The notes beneath the pieces are model-generated. The model worked only from the letters and a program-made list of their open reading frames with translations, was not told where the DNA came from and made no database searches. Made by a program: the position numbers and the translations under genes. Of a DNA stretch of 64,000 nt, positions 1 through 12,442 are shown piece after piece (position 1 is the first letter of the stretch; every line of letters begins with the position of its first letter). Origin of the DNA: Terebella lapidaria. Lineage: Eukaryota > Annelida > Polychaeta > Terebellida > Terebellidae. The DNA is taken from assembly GCA_949152475.1 (NCBI GenBank), contig OX424558.1:40850751-40914750 (forward strand), in the 5' to 3' direction.

Positions 1-790
1 GGTCACAAGACAAAATGACTAATATCTTGCTTATTATCGACTTTAAAGCTTAGGAATCAATTGTGAACATATAGGAAATGATATATTCTGAATATTGTCG
101 TGTTCTTGAATTTGACCTTTGACCTCATTTTAAGGTCACAGGACAAAATGGCTAATATCTTGCTTATTATCAACTTTACAGCTTAGGACTCGATTGTGAT
201 CATATAGGAAATGATATTTACAGATTATTCTCGTGACCTAGAATGTGATCTTTGACCTAAATTTCAAGATCACGAGACAGAATGAACAATATCTCGCTTA
301 TTATCGACTTTTCAGCTTAGCAATCAATTGTGAACATATAGAAAATGACATATGCTGAATATTGCCATGACCTTGAATTCGACCTTTGTCCTGACCTTCA
401 AGGTCAAAGGACAAATGGCTAATATTTTGCTCCTCTATTGACTTCATAACTTGGGAACCAATTGTGGACATATATAAATGATATACACTGAATATTTTGA
501 TGACCTTGAAGTTGACCATGACCTTATTTTCAAGGCCAGAGAACAAAATAACTAAATCTCACTTATTATCGACTTTACAGCTTAGGAATCAATTGCGAAC
601 ATAAAGGAAATGATATATGCTGAATATTTTCATGATCTTGAACTTGATCTTTGATCTCATTTTCAAGATCAGATAACAAAATGGATGATAGCTCACTTAT
701 TATCAATAATGGAATCAATATTGGACAAACTAGAAGTGATATGCTGAATACTGTGACCTTGAATTGACCAATGACCATATTTCCAAGGTC
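1..790. repeat. ~133-bp satellite-like tandem repeat, left array
   Basis: Six to seven diverged head-to-tail units. The anchor GGTCACAGGACAAAATGG and its variants recur at about 1, 134, 268, 402, 534, 667 and 787, giving steps of 132-134 bp with a shorter last step. Each unit holds an AATATCTTGCTTATTATCGA-like stretch, GGAATCAATTGTGAACATA, ATGATATATGCTGAATATT and a TGACCTTGAA...GACCTT segment. Short open frames on the minus strand only reflect the repeat and are not genes. The same family returns at 63,541-64,000. Confidence 0.9.
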
Positions 791-1150
791 AGGGGAAAAA
801 GGCTAAACAAAAGGCCTTTCTTAGCCCTTGGGCTATTTTTTTTTTGATTTGATTTATTTATATAATAATAACATTTAATATGTGTACATCGGGTGACTCG
901 TATAAACGTAAACTGTGTAAACGTATCAAATTGTCTTAAAATGTACAACCATCCAATTATCAGACTATTTGGAAATGAAAACACATCCGAATCATGATCC
1001 AGATCTGATCCAGACTTATATCACTGTGGAGATGATGAGGCAGTATCAACCAATAAATAATTGTGGATCACGTGTTGCATATCTGACATCTGTTTTGATA
1101 GAAAATATGTGATATCTTTATAGGCTCAGCCCATATATCTGAAAACATTA
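791..1150. repeat. Array segment, first copy (paralogue at 19,285-19,560)
   Basis: After the satellite comes a T-rich stretch, then from about 860 a segment matching 19,285-19,560: both share TTTAATATGTGTACATCG, GTAAACGTATCAAATTGTCT, ATCAGACTATTTGGA, TATATCACTGTGGAGATGAT and CTGACATCTGTTTTGA in the same order. No coding region is seen. In this copy the match stops at ~1150, where a LINE fragment is inserted, and resumes near 1575 (match to ~19,686). Confidence 0.75.
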
Positions 1151-1152
1151 TG

Positions 1153-1420
1153 TGTGGTTCCAAACGCGAAGATACACTTCACTATTTCTTGGAGTGCCCG
1201 TCGTAGGTCCGAGCCAGAAAAGACCTGCTCCGGTCGATCGACCCAATAGTCACTGATTTAGTACATGACCTAAACAATATTAATAACAAATGAACGAAAT
1301 TGTCACTCGTTGAAATCATGCTCAACGGTCACGAGACACTCAATCTTGAAGCAAATATCGAAATATTCCAACAAGTTCAGACCTACATCAAGCGAACTGG
1401 ATGCATGACCAGACTGCCTC
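1153..1420 (+). pseudogene. LINE reverse-transcriptase C-terminal fragment
   Basis: The plus strand reads CGSKREDTLHYFLECPS, then a TAG, then a same-frame continuation with ARKDLLRSIDP and, after a second stop, LNGHETLNLEANIEIFQQVQ. The pattern C-x-(S)-K-x-E-D-x-x-H-Y-F-L-x-C-P is the zinc-finger-like tail found at the end of CR1/L2-type LINE ORF2 proteins; the related stretch in this window's own LINE reads GYVKEDPDHYFLSCPLF. Only the last ~90 codons remain, with two in-frame stops, and the segment interrupts the array repeat (1150-1575), so it is a 5'-truncated, dead insertion. About 1421-1570 is probably its 3' UTR. Confidence 0.7.
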
Positions 1421-1574
1421 AGAGTTGTACCACGCTCAGTGTTCTTAGTTATCTTCTTTATGACAAAAATATGTGTGTGTTTTGGAATGCATGTTGAGGA
1501 GATACTTGAGTGCTATAAATGGCGATGTACATCATCGCGAAATGAATGATGTTTAAACAAAAAATAGAATCTAA

Positions 1575-2897
1575 TGTTTCATGCTTTTATGATGTACCAT
1601 TTATGGATTTCAAGGCATTGCTCATACCAAAATGAATATACAAGCCAAGTACTACACTTCAGTGATACGTACATTTTCTCTGATGTCAAAACATATTCTG
1701 TGAATCAGACAGTACATCATTCATAACATTGAGATCATATAGATATAGAAACTGAATTGTTTTCGTGCCAGGTCAAGAATTCGTGACGAAAATATTGAGT
1801 AAGGAAAATCTCATAAAGTGTGTGAAGATTGAGGTGTCCTGAGACTTGTGTGTGTGTCTGTATCCACCTTACAGGGGACTTTATTAGGGGGAGTAATCAG
1901 AAATACACCGGCGGCCGGGATATGAGCCCAGTGAGTCTCATAGATATTTATTGCCCTATTATCAAGCGTGAACCAGTCGCCGATTCAGACCAATACATGT
2001 TTGGTCTTGGACAATAAACATTCTCCATGATCAACGTACCACAATCGTACTGAGTGAATGGCTAGCCATGGAATTGACTTTGTACAAATGTGACACTGCC
2101 ATGGAAACAAATAAATGTGGAAAACTTGAAATATACCAGGTCTTATTGATAATTCGAACACGACCAGCTACAAGGCGACACAGACAAGTCTGAATCCGCA
2201 CACCAACCCTTGAGGTTCAATATCAGACAAAACCAGCTATATTTCAGAACAATTAGTTATTTTTGCATCTCCAAGGCATGTTCCAAAGTACACGATTTAC
2301 AACAATTTCCTGCAATTTACTCTTGTCTTTTTCGAATGAATACAACGCTGCAGTACAGTACTGTTTTTTCTTGCTTTGTGAGGATTTTTTTTGGTTGTTT
2401 ATCAGCCAGCAACAATTAGAACTAAATGATGATTCATGATATTTCGGTTCACATTTTTTTTGTTTTTCTTTTAGACCATATTTAATCTGAATGCAACTTG
2501 AACTGAAGAATAATTCGAGTATTAGACGTCATGTATAAAAAGTGTTTAATTACCCAAAGTCTGATTTTTACGTACAATGCTTCAGTATTTTACAGTATTG
2601 TCATGTCTTGTATTGTAAGGAGCTACTTCCTTTGCTACTTTTTTTTTCAATGAGTTATAATCCAAGTTTCTAGATTCACAAACATTTCCTGTAATACGAA
2701 TTACATAAAATACTTTTTTTTAACATTTTTATGTACAATGCTTCAGTATTGTACTGTAATGTCGTATCTTGTATTGTAAGGAGCTACTTCCTTTGCTACC
2801 TTTTTTATCAATGAGTTATAATCCAAGTTTCAAGATTCACAACAATTTCCAGTGATTTCATGAATTACATATAATATTCTTCTTTATTACCATGTTT
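1575..2897. repeat. Array unit 1, continued
   Basis: No gene seen. It holds the array core CCCAGTGAGTCTCATAGATA ... GTGAACCAG...CAGACCAATACA ... CGTACCACAATCGTACTGAG ... TGGCTAGCC (about 1895-2070) and two copies of a second core around TTGTATTGTAAGGAGCTACT (about 2577-2640 and 2737-2800). The same cores, in the same order, recur at 16,900-17,095, 20,010-20,225, 35,875-36,055, 37,600-37,730 and 38,795-38,975, and near 8396-8620, 16,190, 20,828-21,060 and 38,006. Confidence 0.8.
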
Positions 2898-2911
2898 ACA
2901 TGAAATGTTTC
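2898..2911. repeat. Left target-site duplication of the LINE insertion
   Basis: ACATGAAATGTTTC lies directly beside the LINE 3' tail, whose complement here starts TTTTTTTATATAAAC. The identical 14-mer is at 16,167-16,180 beside the LINE 5' end. Host sequence reads through: left of this copy it matches the array up to the 14-mer, and right of 16,180 the array continues (AGTACTGTACTGTAATGCAG). A third copy at 8712-8725 was made by the later tandem duplication. Confidence 0.85.
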
Positions 2912-3308
2912 TTTTTTTATATAAACTTTATTTAAGGATCCCCAAACAAGCAAAAGCTTATATTAATGGGTCTCAACACAACGAGAAAGACAGAAACACA
3001 CATACTATGTACACAAAGTGACACAATATAAAATTATCATTTCATTATCGTTCTATGACAAAAATATGAGCAAAATATGATCGCTGTCAGAAGCACAAAA
3101 GGTGACACCTGTATCAAGATATTAACGTACTCAATGATCGCTTCATGAGTTGAATCTGTTTAAAATTACCAATTATATTATGATATCCAGTTTTTTAGAT
3201 ATAAGGGACTCGCCACGCAACACCAAATCTTTTAGTCTGCCCAATAAAATCTAGAGCCGCGTCGATGATAAGTATATTCGAAGCGTAATCATAATATCTG
3301 CTTCCATG

Positions 3309-6300
3309 TCAGATGTCAGATGAACTGATTTGTATATTACCCAATCTATCGAATAGCATTTGTCTTTCATCATTGAAAAGTGGACATGATAAAAAATAAT
3401 GGTCTGGGTCTTCCTTCACATAGCCACATCGGCAAGCTGCGCTATCCGCCACATGTAAATTAGTATGTAAGTGATCATTCAAAAGACTGCAGCCAATTCT
3501 CATGCGGGCTAAATGAACATTTGCATAGCAATCACCCCTATAATACAGGGGGTTGCGCATAGTATCATTAGTGGAAAGATTGTGAGTGAAGATCCTTCTG
3601 TTAGTAGCATTACGCACGTCTATGGGCAATGCGTTCCAAGACGTAATCGTAGACGGAAAAAAGAGGATGACATATACTTATGTCGAGATGGTATAGCAGT
3701 GAAATTAGAGGATGATCGTAGAGCATAAGCTGATCTTTGGCCTACAGACTCCGGCAAGCATTCAATCAAATATTGTGGACAATGACCATTGACAATGTTA
3801 TAAAAAAGACATAGTCTATGACGTGTTCTTCTCTCGGAGAGAGGAATCCAATTTAATTCAGCCATTAACGCGGCTGAATTACAGCGGGCAGTGGCGCCTG
3901 TTTCTAGTCTAGCGGCTTCCTTTTGAACTTTGTCAAGTTTTGATAAATCAGTTAAATTGCCCCAGCCCAAACAACATCTGCATACTCCATAATAGGTCTA
4001 ATGCAGGAAATATATAAACGTTCCTAAGATAATCTGTCCATTTTAAATTTGAATGGCTTGATAACATTCAATACCTTAGTAGCTTTAGACGCAAGGTCTG
4101 ATATGTGGCTGCTCCAAGAAAGATCCCTAGTGAAAGTTACGCCAACATGTTTATGACTGGTAGTCTCCTCAATAATGGAGCCATTCAAAAATACAGGGGG
4201 ATGGTGCCCGAGATCACGTTTCTTGGATATAACGAGAGATTCGGATTTTGAAGCATTGAAAGTGACCAGCCACTTGTCAGCCCATGATGAAATCGCTTGT
4301 AGATCCTCATTGATCAAAATCGCCCCTTCCTCTCCATCATTTACTTCAATGAAAATAGATGTGTCATCTGCGAAGAGACGTATATTACAATTCTTAACAG
4401 CAAGCGTGATATCATTAATAAAGACAAGAAATAACAACGGCCCAATAACGGATCCCTGTGGCACACCCGCACTTACAGGTGACCAGCTTGACGATTGCCC
4501 ATTGATGACAACTCGTTGTGTGCGATTTTCTAGATAGTCAGTGAGCCATACATGCAAATCATTATGTATACCATATTTCTTTAGTTTGAACAATAAACCG
4601 CTATGCCACACTCTATCGAAAGCTTTGCTTATATCTGAAAATATAGCCCTGATTTCCCTCCCTCTCGACACAGTTTCACAAAAACTATTATACATTTCTA
4701 CGAGGTGTGTAACCGTAGATCTACCTGGTATAAATCCAGATTGCCATACTGACAGCAGAGAATTCTCCTCGAAAAATGACATCAAAGAGCTGAAAACCAA
4801 TCTTTCCATGGTTTTCCCAACTGCGCTCAAAAGGGACACGGGTCTATGGTTATTGGGCAAGGAACGGTCATGTTTCTTAAAGAGTGGAATTACATTTGCC
4901 TTTTTCCAATTCGTCGGAAATTTGCATAGCGTTAAAGAGAGTTTGAACAATTGACACAGGCTTCTGTGTATTGCAGGTGCTGTTTCTCTCAGAAGACGCG
5001 GGCTTATGCCGTCCAGACCGAACGCTTTGTTTGGATTGAGAGAAAGTAATTGTTTGGCAACATCAAGCTCACTAAATTGTATATTTGATAAACAAGCCTC
5101 TGTGAGTTGTGGATAATCATCGGGTAACACTGCATTGGAGTCATCAAGGAAAGAATTCAGCAAGAAGTGTTCATTAAATTTCTCAGCCTTTGACTCATCG
5201 CTGACTATCACCTCATCATTCGCACAAATAACTGGTATTGACATATTAGAAGTGCCTAGTATTTTTTTGGATTGTGCTCACCATTTTCGTGGGTTTGAAT
5301 GAACATTAGCAGCGGCGCTATGAAGAAATTTTTGTTCGTGTTCATTCCTACATCTTTTTATATACATTACGCGTAAATATACATTACGCGTACTACGAAA
5401 ATGTGTCCATGCTTCGGGAGTATTGTCGTATTTGGCTACTTTGTGTGCCCTGTCTTTGGCGCGTTTAAGGCGACGTGAATGCCCATTAAAAAATGGTTTG
5501 TCAGCAGGTCTGACAGTCACAACCTTATTAGGGATATATTCTCTGGCCGCTGTTAGAAGACATTCTGTCCATTTCCTTTCAGCAATATCAATATCATTGG
5601 TGTCAAAACAGACACTCCAGTCAGTGTTACACAGTCTATTTCTCAAACCAATAAAATCGGCTCTACTATAATCCCAGATATGACGAATAAAGCATTTGGT
5701 TTTCTGCACTTGGAAATTTAAAGTGGCAGCGACGGTGTGGTGATCATTATACGAAACAGGATCTACCACCTTGATATCTCTCACCAAACTTGGACAATTC
5801 GATAGAATTTGGTCGAGTTCAGAGGAACAGTCACCAACAATTCGAGTAGGTTGGTTGACATGCTTAGTTAAGCCATACGTGTAAACAAAATTTCGTAAGT
5901 TTTGGCCATGAGTTGTGTTTGGATCTGCGTTGAGATCACCAGTTATAATACAGTTACCGATATTAGTGGTAATCCCACGATTGTAACTTTCTTGTAATGT
6001 GTCCCAAAAGCTCTCCTGCTCGTCAGTGCGATAGGCGACGCAAAGCAAAAATTTATTGTTATTTGATCTAATTTCCAACCACATTTGTTCCACTTGATCA
6101 GAATATTCTAAGTCGTCTCTACGCTTCACGAACAATTTGTCAGACACCCACGCCAAAACACCCCCTCCCCGCTTACCCTCTCGGCATAGTGCTATGGGAT
6201 CATGATAACCATGAAGTTTATATGCGTTTCTAGAGTCATCCTCCAAATCACTGCTATTTAGCCAAGTTTCACTTAAAGTGATAATATCATACTCAGGGCA

Positions 6301-6633
6301 TAGTTCAGACCTTATATGGTCAATTTTGTCTCTGCACTGCTTGATACTTCTAATGTTGACATGGCACAAAGTCAGTTTTCGCAGATTATGTGAGGTAGAA
6401 CAATTGAATGAATTGAATTCGGGGCCGGGGTTCAACTCAATCCCGCCAATAAAGCTCAAAAGCATAAAGAGAAATAACAACACAGTTGCAGGACACGCAA
6501 GTATGTCACAACAGGTGCGCAACTGCTTGTATGGTCGTGCAGTCACCTGAGACCGACATGACGCTAGGAAGTGGCAAACACAAGCATGAAAGTTCCCAAT
6601 CGCAGCTCTGTACTGTTCAGTTGAAACCCCCAT
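3309..6633 (-). pseudogene. LINE ORF2 (endonuclease + reverse transcriptase), broken copy
   Basis: Same protein as the frame at 9123-12,442. It starts with MGVSTEQYRAAIG at 6633 and reads through the hydrophobic leader, the 2A-like motif and the APE endonuclease to a TGA at 5278-5280 where the sister copy has TGG. The same frame reopens at 5244 and carries the whole reverse transcriptase (FADDTSIF present) to a TAG at 4024-4026, which both copies share. A 1-nt deletion near 3961 and an A-run frameshift near 3663 break the C-terminal part (3309-3970), which ends with the CCHC-like tail. Near 5360-5390 a duplicated TATACATTACGCGTA replaces a different short segment without changing the frame. 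It cannot encode a complete ORF2. Confidence 0.88.
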
Positions 6634-7774
6634 ATCTTAAACAAGTTATTGATAAGTCAAAAATGCAAACAAAATTAATACCGGTGTCACCAATATACTA
6701 CTACAACACTATCGTATTCAAACAAACAAAAACAATGAAAACAAGTACCTGCTAGATATTATATATAGTTAGCTTGTGGCACTTAGATGTACACAACATG
6801 AGAGAAAATTAGCTACTCAGCGACTACATATAAATACTACAATGAAAGATATTCAAGGAATATGACAAAAAGAATCTTCATGGAAGTGTTAGTTGGAGCA
6901 AGCAAAAACATAGCTTAGTCTGTTAGTCCCTATGAAAATTTCAGAACTGTCAAGTAATACAGTACCTTACAATATAATCTACATAACATGCATTCAAATT
7001 GAGATAATATGCATTGCAACAGACATAAACTAGCCATCATATGCATGTGAATGATTCTTTCTAGCATTCACATAATAAAATGTTAGTAACTTATATACAA
7101 AACATGCAGTTTGACATGATATGTGGCATATCAATTATATACCACATGTGAAAGTTGCATGTCAGTACCATGCAATACATGAAGGTCATCCACAATAATA
7201 TAGAACTATACAGCAAAGTGGGCATGCAAAGATATGTACATATAAGAGCTGGCACCAGTGACACAACTGTCAGTTAAATTGATTTTTGATCTGATGACAG
7301 CCACAAAAGATGACAAACATCAAGTTTCAATCTGACAGCTTAGAAAACCATAAAGTACCAGTTCCTGTCAAAAATCTATTCAAGTACATGCACTCAGAAT
7401 CTGACATAATATAATTTTCATCAACATGTCAAATTTGTGTAATCAGAAGACTAAACCAACACTAGTCCAGAGTACTAGAAAATATCAGGTAAGTATAATA
7501 TATCACAGGGAGATTAGTTGTCTAGTTATGCTTTACAAAGCATATCAAAACATCCAGATTCACAGGAGAAATTGCATCAGAGATTCACACATATGTGACA
7601 ACACAAGCAAATTTTGTGATGCAATTGCATGACTTGAGACTGATAAGGAGATGCCAGAAGATCACCAACCATGAATCTGACACATTCAAAGTGCAAGTAC
7701 AAAGCAACTTATTGGCATAATAATAGATAATGATAGCATGGTCCAAAGATGCTCCAATCAAAGACATACTTGCA
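6634..7774. other. LINE inter-ORF spacer (duplicate copy)
   Basis: About 1.1 kb of AT-rich sequence between the ORF2 start and the minisatellite, equal to 12,443-13,583. It has many stop codons in all frames and no domain, RNA structure or splice signal that can be supported. TATATATAGTTAGC-type stretches near 6760-6780 could be promoter-like, but this is not supported further. Confidence 0.6.
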
Positions 7775-8263
7775 ACACAGGACAGAATTGTACATCTCAG
7801 GACATGCATCACAGGACAGGATTGTACATCACAGGACATGCATCACAGGACAGGATTGTACATCACAGGACATGCATCACAGGACAGAATTGTACTTCAC
7901 ATGACATGTAACACAGGACAGGATTGTACATCACAGGACATGCATCACAGGACAGGATTGTACTTCACATGACATGTAACACAGGACAGGATTGTACATC
8001 ACAGGACATGCATCACAGGACATGATTGTACATCACAGGACATGTAACACAGGACAGGATTGTACATCACAGGACATGCATCACAGGACAGAATTGTACA
8101 TCACAGGACATGCATCACAGGACAGAATTGTACATCTCAGGACATGCATCACAGGACAGGATTGTACATCACAGGACATGCATCACAGGACAGAATTGTA
8201 CATCTCAGGACATGCATCACAGGACAGGATTGTACATCACAGGACATGCATCACAGGACATGA
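7775..8263. repeat. 34-bp minisatellite, short array (~14 units)
   Basis: Head-to-tail units of 34 bp with consensus halves GGACAGGATTGTACATCACA and GGACATGCATCACA. Variant units carry AATTG for GATTG, CATCTC for CATCAC, or TTCACATGACATGTAACA. The plus strand has no stop in any frame, so overlapping frames translate to MYITGHASQDRIVHHRTC-like repeats. Because 34 is not a multiple of 3, all three frames show the same peptide cycle, which argues against coding. The array is cut off by the duplication joint. Confidence 0.95.
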
Positions 8264-8711
8264 TTTCGGTTCACATTTTTTTTTGTTTTTCTTTTAGACC
8301 ATATTTAATCTGAATGCAACTTGAACTGAAGAATAATTCGAGTATTAGACGTCATGTATAAAAAGTGTTTAATTACCCAAAGTCTGATTTTTACGTACAA
8401 TGCTTCAGTATTTTACAGTATTTTCATGTCTTGTATTGTAAGGAGCTACTTCCTTTGCTACTTTTTTTTTCAATGAGTTATAATCCAAGTTTCTAGATTC
8501 ACAAACATTTCCTGTAATACGAATTACATAAAATACTTTTTTAACATTTTTATGTACAATGCTTCAGTATTGTACTGTAATGTCGTATCTTGTATTGTAA
8601 GGAGCTACTTCCTTTGCTACCTTTTTTATCAATGAGTTATAATTCAAGATTCACAACAATTTCCAGTGATTTCATGAATTACATATAATATTCTTCTTTA
8701 TTACCATGTTT
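8264..8711. repeat. Array segment copied by the tandem duplication
   Basis: Duplicate of 2442-2897: the host array sequence left of the LINE, with two TTGTATTGTAAGGAGCTACT cores (about 8396-8462 and 8558-8620). It differs from the first copy by a few bases, for example a short deletion after TTATAATTCAAG. No gene. Confidence 0.85.
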
Positions 8712-8725
8712 ACATGAAATGTTTC

Positions 8726-9122
8726 TTTTTTTATATAAACTTTATTTAAGGATCCCCAAACAAGCAAAAGCTTATATTAATGGGTCTCAACACAACGAGA
8801 AAGACAGAAACACACATACTATGTACACAAAGTGACACAATATAAAATTATCATTTCATTATCGTTCTATGACAAAAATATGAGCAAAATATGATCGCTG
8901 TCAGAAGCACAAAAGGTGACACCTGTATCAAGATATTAACGTACTCAATGATCGCTTCATGAGTTGAATCTGTTTAAAATTACCAATTATATTATGATAT
9001 CCAGTTTTTTAGATATAAGGGACTCGCCACGCAACATCAAATCTTTTAGTCTGCCCAATAAAATCTAGAGCCGCGTCGATGATAAGTATATTCGAAGCGT
9101 AATCATAATATCTGCTTCCATG
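8726..9122 (-). other. LINE 3' UTR
   Basis: Non-coding stretch between the ORF2 end and the A tail, duplicated at 2912-3308. On the minus strand it ends ...AGTTTATATAAAAAAA. No stem-loop or microsatellite tail of the L2/CR1 kind could be confirmed by eye. Confidence 0.6.
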
Positions 9123-12100
9123 TCAGATGTCAGATGAACTGATTTGTATATTACCCAATCTATCGAATAGCATTTGTCTTTCATCATTGAAAAGTGGACA
9201 TGATAAAAAATAATGGTCTGGGTCTTCCTTCACATAGCCACATCGGCAAGCTGCGCTATCCGCCACATGTAAATTAGTATGTAAGTGATCATTCAAAAGA
9301 CTGCAGCCAGTTCTCATGCGGGCTAAATGAACATTTGCATAGCGATCACCCCTATAATACAGGGGGTTGCGCATAGTATCATTAGTGGAAAGATTGTGAG
9401 TGAAGATCCTTCTGTTAGTAGCATTACGCACGTCTATGGGCAATGCGTTCCAAGACGTAATCGTAGACGGAAAAAAGAGGATGACATATACTTATGTCGA
9501 GATGGTATAGCAGTGAAATTAGAGGATGATCGTAGAGCATAAGCTGATCTTTGGCCTACAGACTCCGGCAAGCATTCAATCAAATATTGTGGACAATGAC
9601 CATTGACAATGTTATAAAAAAGACATAGTCTATGACGTGTTCTTCTCTCGGAGAGAGGAATCCAATTTAATTCAGCCATTAACGCGGCTGAATTACAGCG
9701 GGCAGTGGCGCCTGTTTCTAGTCTAGCGGCTTCCTTTTGAACTTTGTCAAGTTTTGATAAATCAGTTAAATTGGCCCCAGCCCAAACAACATCTGCATAC
9801 TCCATAATAGGTCTAATGCAGGAAATATATAAACGTTCCTAAGATAATCTGTCCATTTTAAATTTGAATGGCTTGATAACATTCAATACCTTAGTAGCTT
9901 TAGACGCAAGGTCTGATATGTGGCTGCTCCAAGAAAGATCCCTAGTGAAAGTTACGCCAACATGTTTATGACTGGTAGTCTCCTCAATAATGGAGCCATT
10001 CAAAAATACAGGGGGATGGTGCCCGAGATCACGTTTCTTGGATATAACGAGAGATTCGGATTTTGAAGCATTGAAAGTGACCAGCCACTTGTCAGCCCAT
10101 GATGAAATCGCTTGTAGATCCTCATTGATCAAAATCGCCCCTTCCTCTCTATCATTTACTTCAATGAAAATAGATGTGTCATCTGCGAAGAGACGTATAT
10201 TACAATTCTTAACAGCAAGCGTGATATCATTAATAAAGACAAGAAATAACAACGGCCCAATAACGGATCCCTGTGGCACACCCGCACTTACAGGTGACCA
10301 GCTTGACGATTGCCCATTGATGACAACTCGTTGTGTGCGATTTTCTAGATAGTCAGTGAGCCATACATGCAAATCATTATGTATACCATATTTCTTTAGT
10401 TTGAACAATAAACCGCTATGCCACACTCTATCGAAAGCTTTGCTTATATCTGAAAATATAGCCCTGATTTCCCTCCCTCTCGACACAGTTTCACAAAAAC
10501 TATTATACATTTCTACGAGGTGTGTAACCGTAGATCTACCTGGTATAAATCCAGATTGCCATACTGACAGCAGAGAATTCTCCTCGAAAAATGACATCAA
10601 AGAGCTGAAAACCAATCTTTCCATGGTTTTCCCAACTGCGCTCAAAAGGGACACGGGTCTATGGTTATTGGGCAAGGAACGGTCATGTTTCTTAAAGAGT
10701 GGAATTACATTTGCCTTTTTCCAATTCGTCGGAAATTTGCATAGCGTTAAAGAGAGTTTGAACAATTGACACAGGCTTCTGTGTATTGCAGGTGCTGTTT
10801 CTCTCAGAAGACGCTGGCTTATGCCGTCCGGACCGAACGCTTTGTTTGGATTGAGAGAAAGTAATTGTTTGGCAACATCAAGCTCACTAAATTGTATATT
10901 TGATAAACAAGCCTCTGTGAGTTGTGGATAATCATCGGGTAACACTGCATTGGAGTCATCAAGGAAAGAATTCAGCAAGAAGTGTTCATTAAATTTCTCA
11001 GCCTTTGACTCATCGCTGACTATCACCTCATCATTCGCACAAATAACTGGTATTGACATATTAGAAGTGCCTAGTATTTTTTTGGATTGTGCCCACCATT
11101 TTCGTGGGTTTGAATGAACATTAGCAGCGGCGCTATGAAGAAATTTTTGTTCGTGTTCATTCCTACATCTTTTTATTTCGGCAAAATATACATTACGCGT
11201 ACTACGAAAATGTGTCCATGCTTCGGGAGTATTGTCGTATTTGGCTACTTTGTGTGCCCTGTCTTTGGCGCGTTTAAGGCGACGTGAATGCCCATTAAAA
11301 AATGGTTTGTCAGCAGGTCTGACAGTCACAACCTTATTAGGGATATATTCTCTGGCCGCTGTTAGAAGACATTCTGTCCATTTCCTTTCAGCAATATCAA
11401 TATCATTGGTGTCAAAACAGACACTCCAGTCAGTGTTACACAGTCTATTTCTCAAACCAATAAAATCGGCTCTACTATAATCCCAGATATGACGAATAAA
11501 GCATTTGGTTTTCTGCACTTGGAAATTTAAAGTGGCAGCGACGGTGTGGTGATCATTATACGAAACAGGATCTACCACCTTGATATCTCTCACCAAACTT
11601 GGACAATTCGATAGAATTTGGTCGAGTTCAGAGGAACAGTCACCAACAATTCGAGTAGGTTGGTTGACATGCTTAGTTAAGCCATACGTGTAAACAAAAT
11701 TTCGTAAGTTTTGGCCATGAGTTGTGTTTGGATCTGCGTTGAGATCACCAGTTATAATACAGTTACCGATATTAGTGGTAATCCCACGATTGTAACTTTC
11801 TTGTAATGTGTCCCAAAAGCTCTCCTGCTCGTCAGTGCGATAGGCGACGCAAAGCAAAAATTTATTGTTATTTGATCTAATTTCCAACCACATTTGTTCC
11901 ACTTGATCAGAATATTCTAAGTCGTCTCTACGCTTCACGAACAATTTGTCAGACACCCACGCCAAAACACCCCCTCCCCGCTTACCCTCTCGGCATAGTG
12001 CTATGGGATCATGATAACCATGAAGTTTATATGCGTTTCTAGAGTCATCCTCCAAATCACTGCTATTTAGCCAAGTTTCACTTAAAGTGATAATATCATA

Positions 12101-12442
12101 CTCAGGGCATAGTTCAGACCTTATATGGTCAATTTTGTCTCTGCACTGCTTGATACTTCTAATGTTGACATGGCACAAAGTCAGTTTTCGCAGATTATGT
12201 GAGGTAGAACAATTGAATGAATTGAATTCGGGGCCGGGGTTCAACTCAATCCCGCCAATAAAGCTCAAAAGCATAAAGAGAAATAACAACACAGTTGCAG
12301 GACACGCAAGTATGTCACAACAGGTGCGCAACTGCTTGTATGGTCGTGCAGTCACCTGAGACCGACATGACGCTAGGAAGTGGCAAACACAAGCATGAAA
12401 GTTCCCAATCGCAGCTCTGTACTGTTCAGTTGAAACCCCCAT
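9123..12442 (-). pseudogene. LINE ORF2: leader-2A, APE endonuclease, reverse transcriptase
   Basis: The ATG at 12,442 opens an 867-residue frame to a TAG at 9839-9841. Residues ~41-62 are strongly hydrophobic (VLLFLFMLLSFIG) and run straight into GGIELNPGP (63-71), a 2A-like ribosome-skipping motif. Residues ~85-305 hold APE endonuclease motifs: HVNIRS, SETWL, RGGGV, GDLNAD, LDQILSN and a final NDHHTV. Residues ~480-860 hold the reverse transcriptase: HRPVSLLSAVGK, QSGFIPGRST, SDISKAFDRVW, AGVPQGSVIGPLLF and the catalytic FADDTS. After the TAG the same frame continues (MEYADVVWAGANLTDLSKL), then shifts at an A-run near 9473-9478 into the C-terminal part with a CRCGY...HYFLSC zinc-like tail ending at 9123. 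It supplies nicking and target-primed reverse transcription. Two lesions make this copy probably inactive. Confidence 0.9.

Larger units (their letters stand above)
2912..8263 (-). mobile_element. LINE, 5'-truncated duplicate copy
   Basis: Copy of the 3' part of the LINE at 8726-16,166, carried by the tandem duplication. It starts at the A-tail (TTTTTTT on the plus strand at 2912), contains ORF2 and the inter-ORF spacer, and ends inside the 34-bp minisatellite at 8263. It has no ORF1 or 5' UTR. The truncation comes from the duplication breakpoint and not from incomplete reverse transcription, because the end lies inside the minisatellite with no target duplication there. Confidence 0.85.

Noticed and set aside
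4175..4954. Plus-strand frames of 120 and 137 codons (also 9990-10,769)
   Set aside because: Antisense shadows of the LINE ORF2 reverse-transcriptase region.
7775..8263. CRISPR-like look of regularly repeated ~34-bp units
   Set aside because: Units are contiguous with no unique spacers, the window is animal DNA, and no Cas-type gene is present.
7730..8313. Several overlapping plus-strand open frames encoding MYITGHASQDRIVHHRTC-like repeats (also 13,539-14,756)
   Set aside because: They are the 34-bp minisatellite read in three frames; all frames give the same peptide cycle, and the array lies antisense between LINE ORFs.
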